NCBI GenBank assembly: GCA_031292625.1
Contig: JARLGU010000062.1
Coordinates: forward strand, 1 to 64,000
DNA length: 64,000 bases
Source of the DNA: Capsulimonadaceae bacterium
GTDB taxonomy: Bacteria; Armatimonadota; Armatimonadia; Armatimonadales; Capsulimonadaceae
Direction: 5' to 3'
Every line of letters starts with the position of its first letter. Position 1 is the stretch's first letter. The notes under the pieces were generated by a model. The model was given only the letters and a program-made list of their open reading frames with translations. It did not search any database and had not been told where the DNA came from. The position numbers and the translations under genes were made by a program. Shown piece by piece: positions 1-7,997 of this stretch.

Positions 1-308
1 AAACATCGCCTGATTTAACCAGCATGGCAGTGTTACCTGTCGGTAAACGGTCGCTTCCCTCAAATATCGACAAGCGATCTAAACCATACGTCGGCCGTCT
101 TTCTTTTGATACCCCGTGGTCTTGCCACGGGGAGCTTCATTGCCTTTGACGAAATATCGTAAAAAACATCGGATACAGTGATTTTCCCAAAAAGACGGTC
201 TGCGAAGGACTGTTTTGCCGCGCCATTTCTCCCAATTCCCTCTCGTGCACTTCGTGCTCCACGGCAGAATTGCCAGGTATTGGCATGGCTTATGCATTTC
301 TATAAGAC
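1..308. other. No supportable gene; hairpin at 112-132
   Basis: I see no convincing coding region in the first 308 bases. The only clear structure is a perfect hairpin at 112-132, with arms CCCCGTGG and CCACGGGG around a 5-base loop. It lacks a T tract on either side, so it is not an obvious terminator. Similar GC-rich hairpins occur at ends of some small transposable elements, but no transposase is present here. Confidence 0.5.
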
Positions 309-683
309 GTGAGCAACGTAATCGTCACTTCCCCACTTTCCCGCGTCCCTCAGGTTCTTCCTGAGCGGCCAATGGGCTTCGTCAAGTCGCTTCTCGCATG
401 GGATAGCGCGGCCTTCGCGCTCGCCTGCTTGCTGGACATGGTTTCGACCATCCTCCTGGTTCATCGAGGAATGGCGGTCGAGGGAAACCCGTGGCTGGCG
501 TATTGTTACCATCGCGGAGAGGTCTATTTCATCATCGCGAAGCTTCTGAGCTTCCTGCCGGCCATCGCGTTTGCGGCCTATTATCGGGACCGCTTCCCGG
601 AGTTCGTTCCGCTCTGCTTGAGGGTGGCGTTGGTCGCGTATGTCGTGATCTATGCGACATCCGTCTTCGGCCAGTTCAGGTGA
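309..683 (+). CDS. Small membrane protein, DUF5658-like
   Basis: A 124-residue protein with about three hydrophobic segments (roughly residues 35-50, 70-90 and 100-120). The middle carries a D-x2-S-T-x5-G-x4-E-x-N-P pattern (LLDMVSTILLVHRGMAVEGN) followed by a conserved lysine in a helix. This matches my recollection of DUF5658-type membrane proteins, whose function is unknown. The listed start is GTG at 309 with no clear ribosome site; ATG at 372 would still keep all membrane segments and is a reasonable alternative. It stands alone, facing the end of the NIL/ThiF operon. A GC-rich inverted repeat at 695-722 may end transcription. Confidence 0.65.
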   Translation: MSNVIVTSPLSRVPQVLPERPMGFVKSLLAWDSAAFALACLLDMVSTILLVHRGMAVEGNPWLAYCYHRGEVYFIIAKLLSFLPAIAFAAYYRDRFPEFVPLCLRVALVAYVVIYATSVFGQFR

Positions 684-694
684 GACAAAACAAA

Positions 695-722
695 GGGCGG
701 AGACGATTCATCGCCCCCGCCC
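695..722 (+). terminator. Weak terminator-like inverted repeat
   Basis: GGGCGG at 695-700 pairs with CCGCCC at 717-722 just after the 309-683 gene. It also lies just past the end of the minus-strand NIL gene. No good T tract follows, so this is only suggestive. Confidence 0.25.
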
Positions 723-750
723 GTCTGTTCAATTTAGGTTTCCGCGCGAA

Positions 751-1020
751 TTAGTAAGCCTGGACCTCGTCGGAGCCGATAAACCCAACCCCCACGCCGG
801 CGCTCTTCAAGAACTGAACCAAATTGTCGATCTGCTCATCCGTTCCCGTTACCGAGCACATGATATAGCCGCCGACGTTTTCTTCGACTTGAGCTCGACG
901 GATATCGACCTGGACGCCAAACCTCTTTACGGCCGTCGCCAGAACCGGTTCGTTCACCTGTGTGACCGGGAAGGTGAAGTTAAGTTTCACTGTTTGCGCG
1001 CCGTTCGTTGTTTCACTCAT
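751..1020 (-). CDS. NIL-domain protein
   Basis: An 89-residue protein whose whole length resembles the NIL (ferredoxin-like fold) domain: a beta strand (VKLNFTF), a helix with 'NEPVLATAVKRFGVQVDIRRAQVE', then strands with the 'GGYIMCSVTG' motif and a final helix-strand. NIL domains occur at the C-terminus of methionine ABC transporter ATPases and as stand-alone partners in sulfur transfer (homocysteine/sulfide pathways). A clear ribosome site (TAGGAGAA) precedes the ATG. It lies 27 bases after the ThiF-rhodanese gene, so the two are almost surely one transcript, which points to a sulfur-trafficking role. The role is inferred from context. Confidence 0.85.
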   Translation of the reverse strand: MSETTNGAQTVKLNFTFPVTQVNEPVLATAVKRFGVQVDIRRAQVEENVGGYIMCSVTGTDEQIDNLVQFLKSAGVGVGFIGSDEVQAY

Positions 1021-1047
1021 GGCCTATTCTCCTAAACCCGTTCGCCA

Positions 1048-2262
1048 CTAGTACTTCGCTACGCTGGGATCGACATCGTCCGACCATCGCAAAATACCGC
1101 CCGTAAGATTCTTGACGTTTTTGAAGCCGGCTTCGATGAACGTGTGCTGCGCCTGGGCGCTCCGCTTGCCGGACTTACAGTGTAGGACGATCTCTTTGTT
1201 TCGATCGAAGTCGTCCAGGCGGCTAGGGACCGTTGAGAGCGGGATTAACTTCGCGCCCGGGATCTTGGCGATCGCGTATTCGTACGGCTCGCGAACATCG
1301 ATCAGCTCGAAGTCGTCGCCGCGGTCAAGCTTCGCTTTTAGTTCGAGCGGCGTAATCTCCTGCGCGGCCGCTGCGGCCGCGATTTCGTTGCCGCGACCGA
1401 CGCCGCAAAACTCATTGTAATCGATCAGCGCGGTCACCGTCGGGTTCTCGCCACAGATCGGGCACTCAGGATTTTTGCGCAGTTTGAGCTCCTTGAACGT
1501 CAGCGCCATGGCGTTGAACAATAGAAGACGGCCAATGAGAGGCTTACCGGCGCTCAAAATGATCTTGATCGCTTCGACTGCCTGAATGCTGCCGATCACG
1601 CCTGGCAGGACGCCGAAGACGCCGCCCTCGGCGCACGACGGCACTAAGCCCGGCGGCGGAGGTTCCGGATACAGGCAGCGGTAACAGGGGCCGTCCTTGG
1701 CGTAGAATACGCTTGCCTGACCTTCAAACCGGAAAATGGAACCGTAGACATTGGGTTTGCCGAGCAGGACGCAGGCATCGTTAACAAGGTAGCGCGTCTG
1801 GAAATTGTCCGTGCCGTCGACGATGACGTCATAGTCCTTCATGATGTCGAACGCGTTGTCGCTCGTGATCATGGTCTCGTATTTGACGACGTTGACGTTC
1901 GGGTTGATGCCCTTGATCGTGGCTTCGGCGCTGTCGAGCTTGGGTTTGCCGACCCATTCGGTGCGATGGGCGATCTGGCGTTGGAGGTTGGTAAAGTCAA
2001 CCGTGTCGAAATCGACAATCCCGAGCGTGCCGACGCCGGCGGCGGCCAGATACATGCTGATCGGCGAGCCGAGGGCGCCTGTGCCGATGCAAAGCACCTT
2101 TGCGGCCTTAAGCCGCTTTTGGCCATCCAGGGTGACCTCGGGCATGATGAGGTGCCGGGAATAGCGTAGGATCTCATCATTGGAGAGCGCGATAGCGTCG
2201 GGGCTCTGGGCGAGGCGAAACGACGGAGCTCCGCCGTGCCCGCTGATATCGATATTGACCAA
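1048..2262 (-). CDS. moeZ: ThiF/MoeB-type adenylyltransferase with C-terminal rhodanese domain
   Basis: A 404-residue two-domain enzyme. Residues ~25-280 form an E1-like ThiF/MoeB fold: nucleotide-binding GTGALGSP, the 'DFDTVDFTNLQRQ' segment, the VDGTDNF motif and two zinc cysteine pairs (CYRC and CPIC). Residues ~295-400 are a rhodanese domain with the active-site loop HCKSGKRSA, whose Cys would carry persulfide. Such MoeZ/MoeBR proteins adenylate and then thiolate the C-terminus of small sulfur carriers (MoaD, ThiS, CysO types) for molybdopterin, thiamin or cysteine synthesis. No carrier gene is visible nearby, although the NIL protein is adjacent. An alanine-rich linker joins the domains. 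The start is a TTG preceded by a GAGGTAAGGA-like ribosome site. Confidence 0.9.
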   Translation of the reverse strand: MVNIDISGHGGAPSFRLAQSPDAIALSNDEILRYSRHLIMPEVTLDGQKRLKAAKVLCIGTGALGSPISMYLAAAGVGTLGIVDFDTVDFTNLQRQIAHRTEWVGKPKLDSAEATIKGINPNVNVVKYETMITSDNAFDIMKDYDVIVDGTDNFQTRYLVNDACVLLGKPNVYGSIFRFEGQASVFYAKDGPCYRCLYPEPPPPGLVPSCAEGGVFGVLPGVIGSIQAVEAIKIILSAGKPLIGRLLLFNAMALTFKELKLRKNPECPICGENPTVTALIDYNEFCGVGRGNEIAAAAAAQEITPLELKAKLDRGDDFELIDVREPYEYAIAKIPGAKLIPLSTVPSRLDDFDRNKEIVLHCKSGKRSAQAQHTFIEAGFKNVKNLTGGILRWSDDVDPSVAKY

Positions 2263-2337
2263 TTTCCTTACCTCGGGCCAGTCGCGGCCCTCCTGAGAGC
2301 AGTTGCTGCGCGCGACCTACAGCCGGCGCTTTACACG

Positions 2338-2799
2338 TTAGATATAGAACATCAAATCGGCGGCGGGGCCGGTGGATTGCAACGTAAGAACCCGATCCTT
2401 CAGGTCCGCAAACGTAGTTCCATCCAGCGTCAGCGCGATTGCGGCATCCACTTCGTCCCAGAGCTGCCGGAGGGCCTTGCAAGACGGCTTGTGCTCGTCA
2501 CAGCTTGGCAGGCTTGCGCCGATTGACGTCTGGCCATCCATCAGGCGAACGACTTCGCCGACAGAAATCGTTTCCGGGTCTCGCAAAAGATAATAGCCGC
2601 CCGCGACGCCGCGCCGGCTACCCAGTAGGCCCTGGTTTCGGAGCACGACAAGGATCTGCTCCAGATATTTTACCGGAATATCACAAGTCTGCGCAATCGC
2701 CTGGATCTGAGCCGGGTGTGTGGAGTCGTGGGCAATCCCCTGGATCGCCAGGAACAACAGCGCCTTGGCTGCGTATTCACTCCGTGTTGAGATCTTCAT
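2338..2799 (-). CDS. Rrf2-family transcriptional regulator
   Basis: A 153-residue winged-helix protein with the Rrf2 signature: N-terminal MKISTRSEYAAKALLFLA, then 'AQTCDIPVKYLEQILVVLRNQGLLGSRRG' containing the recognition helix and the RG-x-x-GGYxL wing. Two cysteines spaced C-x6-C (near SCDEHKPSC) fall where IscR-like members bind an Fe-S cluster through three cysteines. It may therefore sense redox or sulfur status, but full IscR-type ligation is not evident. It is the first gene of a minus-strand unit with the ThiF-rhodanese and NIL genes, so CysR-like control of sulfur assimilation is the simplest reading. Its own strong promoter lies at 2833-2861. Confidence 0.88.
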   Translation of the reverse strand: MKISTRSEYAAKALLFLAIQGIAHDSTHPAQIQAIAQTCDIPVKYLEQILVVLRNQGLLGSRRGVAGGYYLLRDPETISVGEVVRLMDGQTSIGASLPSCDEHKPSCKALRQLWDEVDAAIALTLDGTTFADLKDRVLTLQSTGPAADLMFYI

Positions 2800-2832
2800 A
2801 TGTCCCCATAACCAGTGTAGAAACTAGGATAT

Positions 2833-2861
2833 CTTATACCCGCATCACCCACTCCTGTCAA
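2833..2861 (-). promoter_or_regulatory. Sigma-70 promoter of the Rrf2-ThiF-NIL operon
   Basis: Reading the minus strand: TTGACA (2861-2856), a 17-base spacer and TATAAG (2838-2833). Transcription would start near 2826, leaving a leader of about 27 bases before the ATG at 2799. Confidence 0.7.
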
Positions 2862-2869
2862 GTTCGCGA

Positions 2870-3140
2870 GGCATTCCGCGCAGGGGGGATCGCATCTATC
2901 GTTCTGTCTGCTTCGTCCTCATGACGGCCGCGTTTAACGCCATCATGAGCATCGACGCAACGGTCGATAACGACCGTCCTGAACAGGCGGCTGAAAAGCG
3001 AAGCGCATCTACGGCGGCCCTGTTTACAGGGCCGTTCGCCGATGACGGTCAACAGTAGCCGCCAATCGTCGTAGAGGCGATTGCCAGGACGTTGCGCGCG
3101 CGCGAAACGAGCGGCCTTCCTTCTGCTGTTCCAAATAGCG
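2870..3140. other. Intergenic region with two hairpins, no supported gene
   Basis: This stretch separates the divergent Rrf2 and LacI genes. Open frames here are short and lack family features. It holds a CGGTCG-ATAA-CGACCG hairpin (2961-2976) and a stronger GGCCCTG-TTTA-CAGGGCC hairpin (3016-3033). Neither has a T tract. Confidence 0.5.
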
Positions 3141-3141
3141 C

Positions 3142-3170
3142 TTGACAATCGTGTGACGGCGTGATAAAAT
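3142..3170 (+). promoter_or_regulatory. Promoter of the first LacI cassette
   Basis: TTGACA (3142-3147), 17-base spacer, TAAAAT (3165-3170). The -10 overlaps the left end of the palindrome at 3167-3186, so a bound repressor would block RNA polymerase. Because the promoter covers the upstream in-frame ATG at 3169, translation must begin later, at 3208. Confidence 0.75.
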
Positions 3171-3186
3171 GATAACGTTATCATTT
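3167..3186. promoter_or_regulatory. Perfect 20-bp palindromic operator
   Basis: The centre is TGATAACGTTATCA, and perfect symmetry extends to 20 bp (3167-3186). The central CG dyad is typical of LacI-family operators. It overlaps the -10 element and the predicted transcription start of the LacI gene at 3208, suggesting autoregulation of the cassette. Confidence 0.75.
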
Positions 3187-3207
3187 GCCGGCGAGATTGC
3201 ACCAACG

Positions 3208-4254
3208 ATGCCTGTCACCATAAAGGAAATCGCTGAAGTTACCGGATTATCTGTTCCTACAGTCGGCCGGATACTTGGCAATAAGGGCCATTTGCACCGC
3301 CCCGAAGCGCGCGAGCAGGTGCTGGAAGCGGCGCGCAAAATGGGATACCGGGCGAACTCGTCGGCGCGCTCGATGCGGACCGGGCGGCAGGGCTGTTTCG
3401 CATTGCTTCTAAGCACGCTCGGTGAGGCCAGTACGCTTCAGAGCCCCCTGCTGCAGGGTCTCCTCGACGCCATGGCGATCAAGGACGAGCATCTCATCGT
3501 GTTTCGAGCTCCCGATCACGAATTGACGGCGTCGGATTTTATTCCGAAGATCATTCGCGAGTTGATGGCGGATGGGCTGCTTATCAACTATAACGCCGCA
3601 ATACCATCTCAAATGGAGACATTGATCGAGGAACGGCATATTCCGTCGGTCTGGATCAACTCGAAGCACGAAACCGACAGCGTCCATCCTGACGATTACG
3701 CCGGGGCCTTTGATGCGACGACCTACCTGCTGCATCTCGGCCACAGCCGCATTCTCTACGTTAGCCCAATCCCTACAGAGGCGAGCGTGCCAGCGCCACA
3801 CTACAGCGTCACCGACCGGCGCACCGGTTATGTCGCCGCAATGCGCGCTGAAGGACTGGAGCCGCGGTTCTCGCCGAGCACGACCTATTCCGCCAACGAT
3901 AGGCAGATTGCGACCGAATTCGACGCCATCATGACGGCGCCGGACCGGCCAACGGCAATGCTGGTCAACGGAGCTAATATTCTGAATATCGCGCTCTTCA
4001 ACGCGATCGCCAGGGGCTTGCGCGTGCCGCAAGATATCTCTTTGGTGTTGATCGACAGCGAACCGCCGCGACATCTTGGATTACCCATCCCGTACCCGAT
4101 CACGACCTACGAAATCCCGTTCGCCGAAATGGGCCGCACGGCTGTTGACCTGCTGCGCGAGAAGCTACGTAACTGCGGAGCACCCGTTGAGCCCGCACGA
4201 TTGCCTCTGACGCTACGCGAAGGCGCCACATGCGCTCCGCCTGCAAGTCTCTAA
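3208..4254 (+). CDS. LacI-family transcriptional regulator
   Basis: A 348-residue LacI-type repressor. Residues 1-50 form the helix-turn-helix ([20 protein letters not shown]) and hinge region; the rest is a periplasmic-binding-protein-like ligand domain with the late '[34 protein letters not shown]' segment typical of the family. The ligand is unknown, probably a sugar. The start at 3208 is preferred over 3169 because the latter sits in the promoter. It is followed 23 bases later by a pseudopilin gene and then a glycoside hydrolase, which it likely represses together with itself through the 3167-3186 palindrome. Confidence 0.9.
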   Translation: MPVTIKEIAEVTGLSVPTVGRILGNKGHLHRPEAREQVLEAARKMGYRANSSARSMRTGRQGCFALLLSTLGEASTLQSPLLQGLLDAMAIKDEHLIVFRAPDHELTASDFIPKIIRELMADGLLINYNAAIPSQMETLIEERHIPSVWINSKHETDSVHPDDYAGAFDATTYLLHLGHSRILYVSPIPTEASVPAPHYSVTDRRTGYVAAMRAEGLEPRFSPSTTYSANDRQIATEFDAIMTAPDRPTAMLVNGANILNIALFNAIARGLRVPQDISLVLIDSEPPRHLGLPIPYPITTYEIPFAEMGRTAVDLLREKLRNCGAPVEPARLPLTLREGATCAPPASL

Positions 4255-4277
4255 TGTCACGACAGGAGAACAACACG

Positions 4278-5147
4278 ATGCCCGCAAGAAAGCAAGGTTT
4301 CACTCTTATTAAACTGCTCGTCGTGATAGCTATTATAGCTATACTAGCAGCAATACTTTTTCCCGTTTTCGCTCAAGCTCGCGAGAAAGCGCGGACGGCG
4401 ACCTGCGCCAGCAACCTGAAGCAAATTGGTCTCGGCATGATGCAGTACACCGGAGACTACGACGAATGCCTTCCGATTGGCACATTCTCCGGATCGAGCG
4501 GAATGGGCTGGGCGAGCCAGATTTATCCTTACGTTAAGAGCAACGGCGTCTTTACATGTCCCGACGACGTCAGCGATCCGAACTACCCGTTGAATTCGGG
4601 CAATCCGGCCTATCCTGTTGTCTGGGTCAGCTATGCATACAACATGGCTTGCGCCTTTACGGGCACGCGCGGTATCGCCGGATATATCCCTAAGTTCACC
4701 GCCACGCCGAGCACTGTCCTGTTATTCGAAGTCGTCGACTGTCCCGCCCGCCCATCCGTCATCGGTACGCCCACGTATTGGGCTCCGGCCGGCAACGGGT
4801 ACGACAGCCGCCTGCTTATCGGCAGCGGCACTATTGGCGGCCTATACGCAACCGGGTTACTCGGAGACGTTCCTGGGACGCTTCAACCCATTAACAATGT
4901 TAGCGCCAATATCCACGTTGCCGATCACGGTCATTTCTACGGCGGAACCGGTTGGCATCAGGGAGGAGCGAACTATTTGCTCGTCGACGGCCATGTCAAA
5001 TGGCTTACCGGCGGAAAAGTCTCGCCCGGTGACGCTGCTTTGACTTCGACAGCCGCGCAGTCCACGACCTATCCCTATTCCTCAGGCGCATCGAACGCCG
5101 AAGGAGCCGACAATAACGGTCACACGGCCACGTTCAGTCCCGTTTAG
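4278..5147 (+). CDS. Pseudopilin-like DUF1559 protein, subtype A
   Basis: A 289-residue protein with a class III prepilin signal: short basic leader, then [19 protein letters not shown], a single N-terminal helix. The body has the DUF1559 hallmarks [30 protein letters not shown], the VLLFEV motif and a [17 protein letters not shown] (H-X9-DG) segment, ending in ATFSPV. Unusually, the glutamate at position +5 of the mature prepilin helix, conserved in the other eight copies here and important for assembly in type IV pilins, is lysine. The ATG at 4278 has a GACAGGAGAA ribosome site. It lies between the LacI regulator and the glycoside hydrolase, in one apparent operon. Its role is unknown, possibly a minor pilin or surface anchor. 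Confidence 0.88.
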   Translation: MPARKQGFTLIKLLVVIAIIAILAAILFPVFAQAREKARTATCASNLKQIGLGMMQYTGDYDECLPIGTFSGSSGMGWASQIYPYVKSNGVFTCPDDVSDPNYPLNSGNPAYPVVWVSYAYNMACAFTGTRGIAGYIPKFTATPSTVLLFEVVDCPARPSVIGTPTYWAPAGNGYDSRLLIGSGTIGGLYATGLLGDVPGTLQPINNVSANIHVADHGHFYGGTGWHQGGANYLLVDGHVKWLTGGKVSPGDAALTSTAAQSTTYPYSSGASNAEGADNNGHTATFSPV

Positions 5148-5160
5148 AAAGCCAACAGTT

Positions 5161-7449
5161 TTGCACACCTTTCCAATTACACTATTAGTGGCTTGCGCGC
5201 TGCTCGCTGGCGGCGAGGCGGTCGCGGCAAAACCCAAGGCGCTCACTCTGACGATCGATGCCGCCACAAAGTCGGCCGGTCTGACGGTTGTCCGGCTAAG
5301 CGGTGGGGATTCCGTCGCCGTCCTTGACGGTCAGACCGGAAGCACCGTGCGAACCGGCTCGCTTTTCTGGCAGCTTCCAGCCGACTTCGTGGATGGCTAC
5401 TACCAGGTCCGATTCCTTGGGAGCGCGACTATTCTGCCGACTCTCGGCTCACAGGTTATGGGAAAAGAGCCGTACTTCCTTGAGACGTCGAAAGACAGGG
5501 CGGCGGACAGCGACGCGCCGAACTATTCGTACGTCGACCCAGCGTCGAGCCCCCGCGAATTGGCGGAAGTCGTTCACCCGCAACTTAACCGGGCGGCGAC
5601 GGTGGAGGATCGAATTGGCGAGAGGCCAATGCACCTTGAACCAGGTATGACCATCTTTCTCAGGTTACGATATCCTTTCGTGGTTGCTGGTTCGCTGAAG
5701 GTGACTCCCCTCGAAAACGATTTGGGAATCAGCCTCCGTTCGAGTAGTCTTGTTCCCTACAACATGGTCACCGAAAAGCTTCAACCCGCCTTTCGGTTCG
5801 ATCTGCAAAACGTCACCACGAAACTGTGGTCAGGGCGTCTCGATCTCGAGTGGATGGACCTTTACGCCGGCACGTCGGTTCGTCAGAGTATCCGGCTTCA
5901 AGTCCCCGACGGCCGCTCATCGTCACAGACGGCCACTCTGCCGGATCCGCGGCCTGGGGCGTACACTCTGGTCGCGACGCTGCATGCGGATGATGGAGCG
6001 CTTGTGACCCGCGCCCAGCGTTATCTTACATTTTCTCCCGCCATCGATTCGCGCACCCTGCCCGCCGACTGGCCGTTCGGGTTCCATCTACGCCCAATCG
6101 AGCCGATGATTCCGCCGGTTGGGTTTCGCTGGATCAGAGTATTCTGGAGTTGGTCCGATATGCAACCATCGCGCGATGTCTACCGATGGAGCGAGATGGA
6201 TGAGCTTGTTCGGCGCTGCAAGGCGAACGGACAGAAGATCCTATGGGTGTGTGAGGGAGTTCCCAAATGGGCGTCGTCGAGTCCGCTATCGGCGCACCCT
6301 TCTGCTTATCCGCCATCCGACTGGAATGACGTCGCGCGTTTTCTCGATGCTTTTTGGGCTCGCTATGCGCCTGATGGCAAACTTGACACGGTTCAAGGCG
6401 TGGAGATTTGGAACGAACCCAATGTTATCGAAAAGACCTTTCCGCCGTCCGCCTACGCGACGCTTTCCGAAACGATCTTCAAAGCTACGAAACGCGACGC
6501 GCCCGGCGCCACCGTAGTCGGCCTATGCGAAAGCGGCGGCTTGCACATGCGGTGGATCAATGCCGCCCTCGATGCCGGCGCCGGGAAATGGATGGACGCG
6601 GCATCCCTCCACAATTATGAGGTGGATACGCCGAAGGGTGTGGTCTCGTTGAGCAGCAAAACAACTCTGATGCAGGAGGCGTTGCGCAATCATGGCCTCA
6701 ACTTGCCCCTCTGGAATACGGAAGCCGGCGTGTCGTCCGAAATCCGCAATGCTGGACGCTTCTCTACGCAAGAAGAGCTGAACAAACTCTATCTGGAAAG
6801 CGGCTTGCTCAATAGGTCCTCGCCAACAACGATGAAACTTCCAGCACCCGGATCGCCCACATTGTGGCGTAACGAAGGAGAGCGGGAAGCGACGGCCTAT
6901 CTCATCCGGGCCACTGCTCAGCAGTTGGCAACGGGAGTTAAGCAATGCCTGTGGTTCAAGTGGCAGGCCGGGCCGATGTCCTGGGTCCAGGATTGGGCGG
7001 ATGGCGGCAATTGCATGCCGCGCCTCGTTGTCCCGGCACAAGCCATACTCAGCGAGATGTGGATGAAGTACGGTGGGCAGGCCAGCAGTCAGCTCGACGT
7101 CAAGAGCCCCGATCCACGCTATGATATCTACGCCTACCGGTTCACCGGAGCCAAGGGATCGATGACGATTGTGTTCTCGCATCCCAGCGGCGCCACGTCG
7201 GGCACGACCGATCCACGCGCGGGGGAACTCGCGCCAACGGATGCGGCGAAGCCGCTCGGGAAGCCATCAGATCTGGCGATCATGCTCAGAACACAGCCGC
7301 CGCCCAAGCTTGCCGTTGAACTGCCCGGCTCATTTGCGGATGTGTTCGATATGCTTGGTCGAAAAATCGGAAGCGTCACCCAGACTCATGGAATGCTGGC
7401 GATTCAGGCGCTCGAAGAGCCCATCTACGTTGTTGAGCCGAATCGGTAA
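5161..7449 (+). CDS. Secreted clan GH-A-like glycoside hydrolase
   Basis: A 762-residue protein starting at TTG 5161 with a signal peptide (hydrophobic LLVACALLAGG). After a beta-rich N-terminal half, residues ~300-600 look like a (beta/alpha)8 barrel. The likely acid/base is Glu419 in VEIWNEPNV and the likely nucleophile is Glu521 in LPLWNTEAGV, about 100 residues apart as in clan GH-A (GH39- or GH5-like). The C-terminal part is beta-rich. It probably acts on a plant or microbial polysaccharide outside the cell; the exact family and substrate are not determinable by eye. It starts 13 bases after the pseudopilin stop and is the third gene of the LacI cassette. Confidence 0.8.
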   Translation: MHTFPITLLVACALLAGGEAVAAKPKALTLTIDAATKSAGLTVVRLSGGDSVAVLDGQTGSTVRTGSLFWQLPADFVDGYYQVRFLGSATILPTLGSQVMGKEPYFLETSKDRAADSDAPNYSYVDPASSPRELAEVVHPQLNRAATVEDRIGERPMHLEPGMTIFLRLRYPFVVAGSLKVTPLENDLGISLRSSSLVPYNMVTEKLQPAFRFDLQNVTTKLWSGRLDLEWMDLYAGTSVRQSIRLQVPDGRSSSQTATLPDPRPGAYTLVATLHADDGALVTRAQRYLTFSPAIDSRTLPADWPFGFHLRPIEPMIPPVGFRWIRVFWSWSDMQPSRDVYRWSEMDELVRRCKANGQKILWVCEGVPKWASSSPLSAHPSAYPPSDWNDVARFLDAFWARYAPDGKLDTVQGVEIWNEPNVIEKTFPPSAYATLSETIFKATKRDAPGATVVGLCESGGLHMRWINAALDAGAGKWMDAASLHNYEVDTPKGVVSLSSKTTLMQEALRNHGLNLPLWNTEAGVSSEIRNAGRFSTQEELNKLYLESGLLNRSSPTTMKLPAPGSPTLWRNEGEREATAYLIRATAQQLATGVKQCLWFKWQAGPMSWVQDWADGGNCMPRLVVPAQAILSEMWMKYGGQASSQLDVKSPDPRYDIYAYRFTGAKGSMTIVFSHPSGATSGTTDPRAGELAPTDAAKPLGKPSDLAIMLRTQPPPKLAVELPGSFADVFDMLGRKIGSVTQTHGMLAIQALEEPIYVVEPNR

Positions 7450-7485
7450 AGGCGGTACACGTAATGCGCGGACGCTCCATTCGGC

Positions 7486-7740
7486 GTGAGAAGGCACAGT
7501 CTTCTCGTGAATCCTCACCCCATCGACCTCGACGCTGTGCTTCGTACGCGACCCCTGCGTGGGGAAACAATCGTCTGGACCGGTGCGCCGGACGCATCCG
7601 AGATGGCGCGGCAACCGCCCACCGTCGTTACCGTCACGCCCACCGGCAACGGCGCCGTCCGCGCCTACAAGCTCTGGGCGCTCCCCGACGCCGAATCCGT
7701 CGCCGCCCAGCTTCGGCAGCTTGTGGGCAGTGAGCGGTAG
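7486..7740 (+). pseudogene. Possible remnant of a secreted-protein C-terminus
   Basis: An 84-codon frame from a GTG, reading '…NPHPIDLDAVLRTRPLRGETIVWTG' and ending '…VRAYKLWALPDAESVAAQLRQLVGSER'. It has plausible protein-like composition but no recognisable family, signal or ribosome site. Given its place after the glycoside hydrolase, it may be the decayed end of a lost enzyme. It could also be a chance frame. Confidence 0.25.
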
Positions 7741-7897
7741 GCCGGGCTCAGACCGGACGCGAAACCGGCCAAAGCTGGTTCAAGGAATGTCTGCCGGGAC
7801 ATTTCGCGCTCTCGGCGGCCGCGAATGATGCGAAATTATTTGGCTTGGGTGCCCGTCGAATGAATTCGCTGCGAACTTTCTGCTGTCAACTTTCTGC
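7741..7897. other. Intergenic spacer, nothing recognised
   Basis: Together with the doubtful frame at 7486-7740 this makes a gap of about 550 bases between the glycoside hydrolase and the second LacI gene. I see no terminator with a T tract. Confidence 0.4.
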
Positions 7898-7926
7898 TTG
7901 ACAGATAAATGGGCCTGTGGTAAGCT
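7898..7926 (+). promoter_or_regulatory. Promoter of the second LacI cassette
   Basis: TTGACA (7898-7903), 17-base spacer and TAAGCT (7921-7926), a weak -10 immediately before the palindrome at 7931-7946. A slightly shifted -10 (CTATAT, 7925-7930) is possible. Confidence 0.55.
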
Positions 7927-7930
7927 ATAT

Positions 7931-7946
7931 GCACAAAGCTTTGTGC
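7931..7946. promoter_or_regulatory. Perfect 16-bp palindromic operator
   Basis: GCACAAAGCTTTGTGC is a perfect dyad immediately downstream of the -10, over the expected transcription start of the LacI gene at 7998. Its sequence differs from the 3167-3186 operator, so the two LacI proteins probably recognise different sites. Confidence 0.7.
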
Positions 7947-7997
7947 TAACCTTATTTGATTTCGCTCAGGCGTTTTCATACATTTACTAAAGGGACT

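Noticed and set aside
112-132. Hairpin as an insertion-sequence end
   Set aside because: No transposase or matching second end is present in the window.
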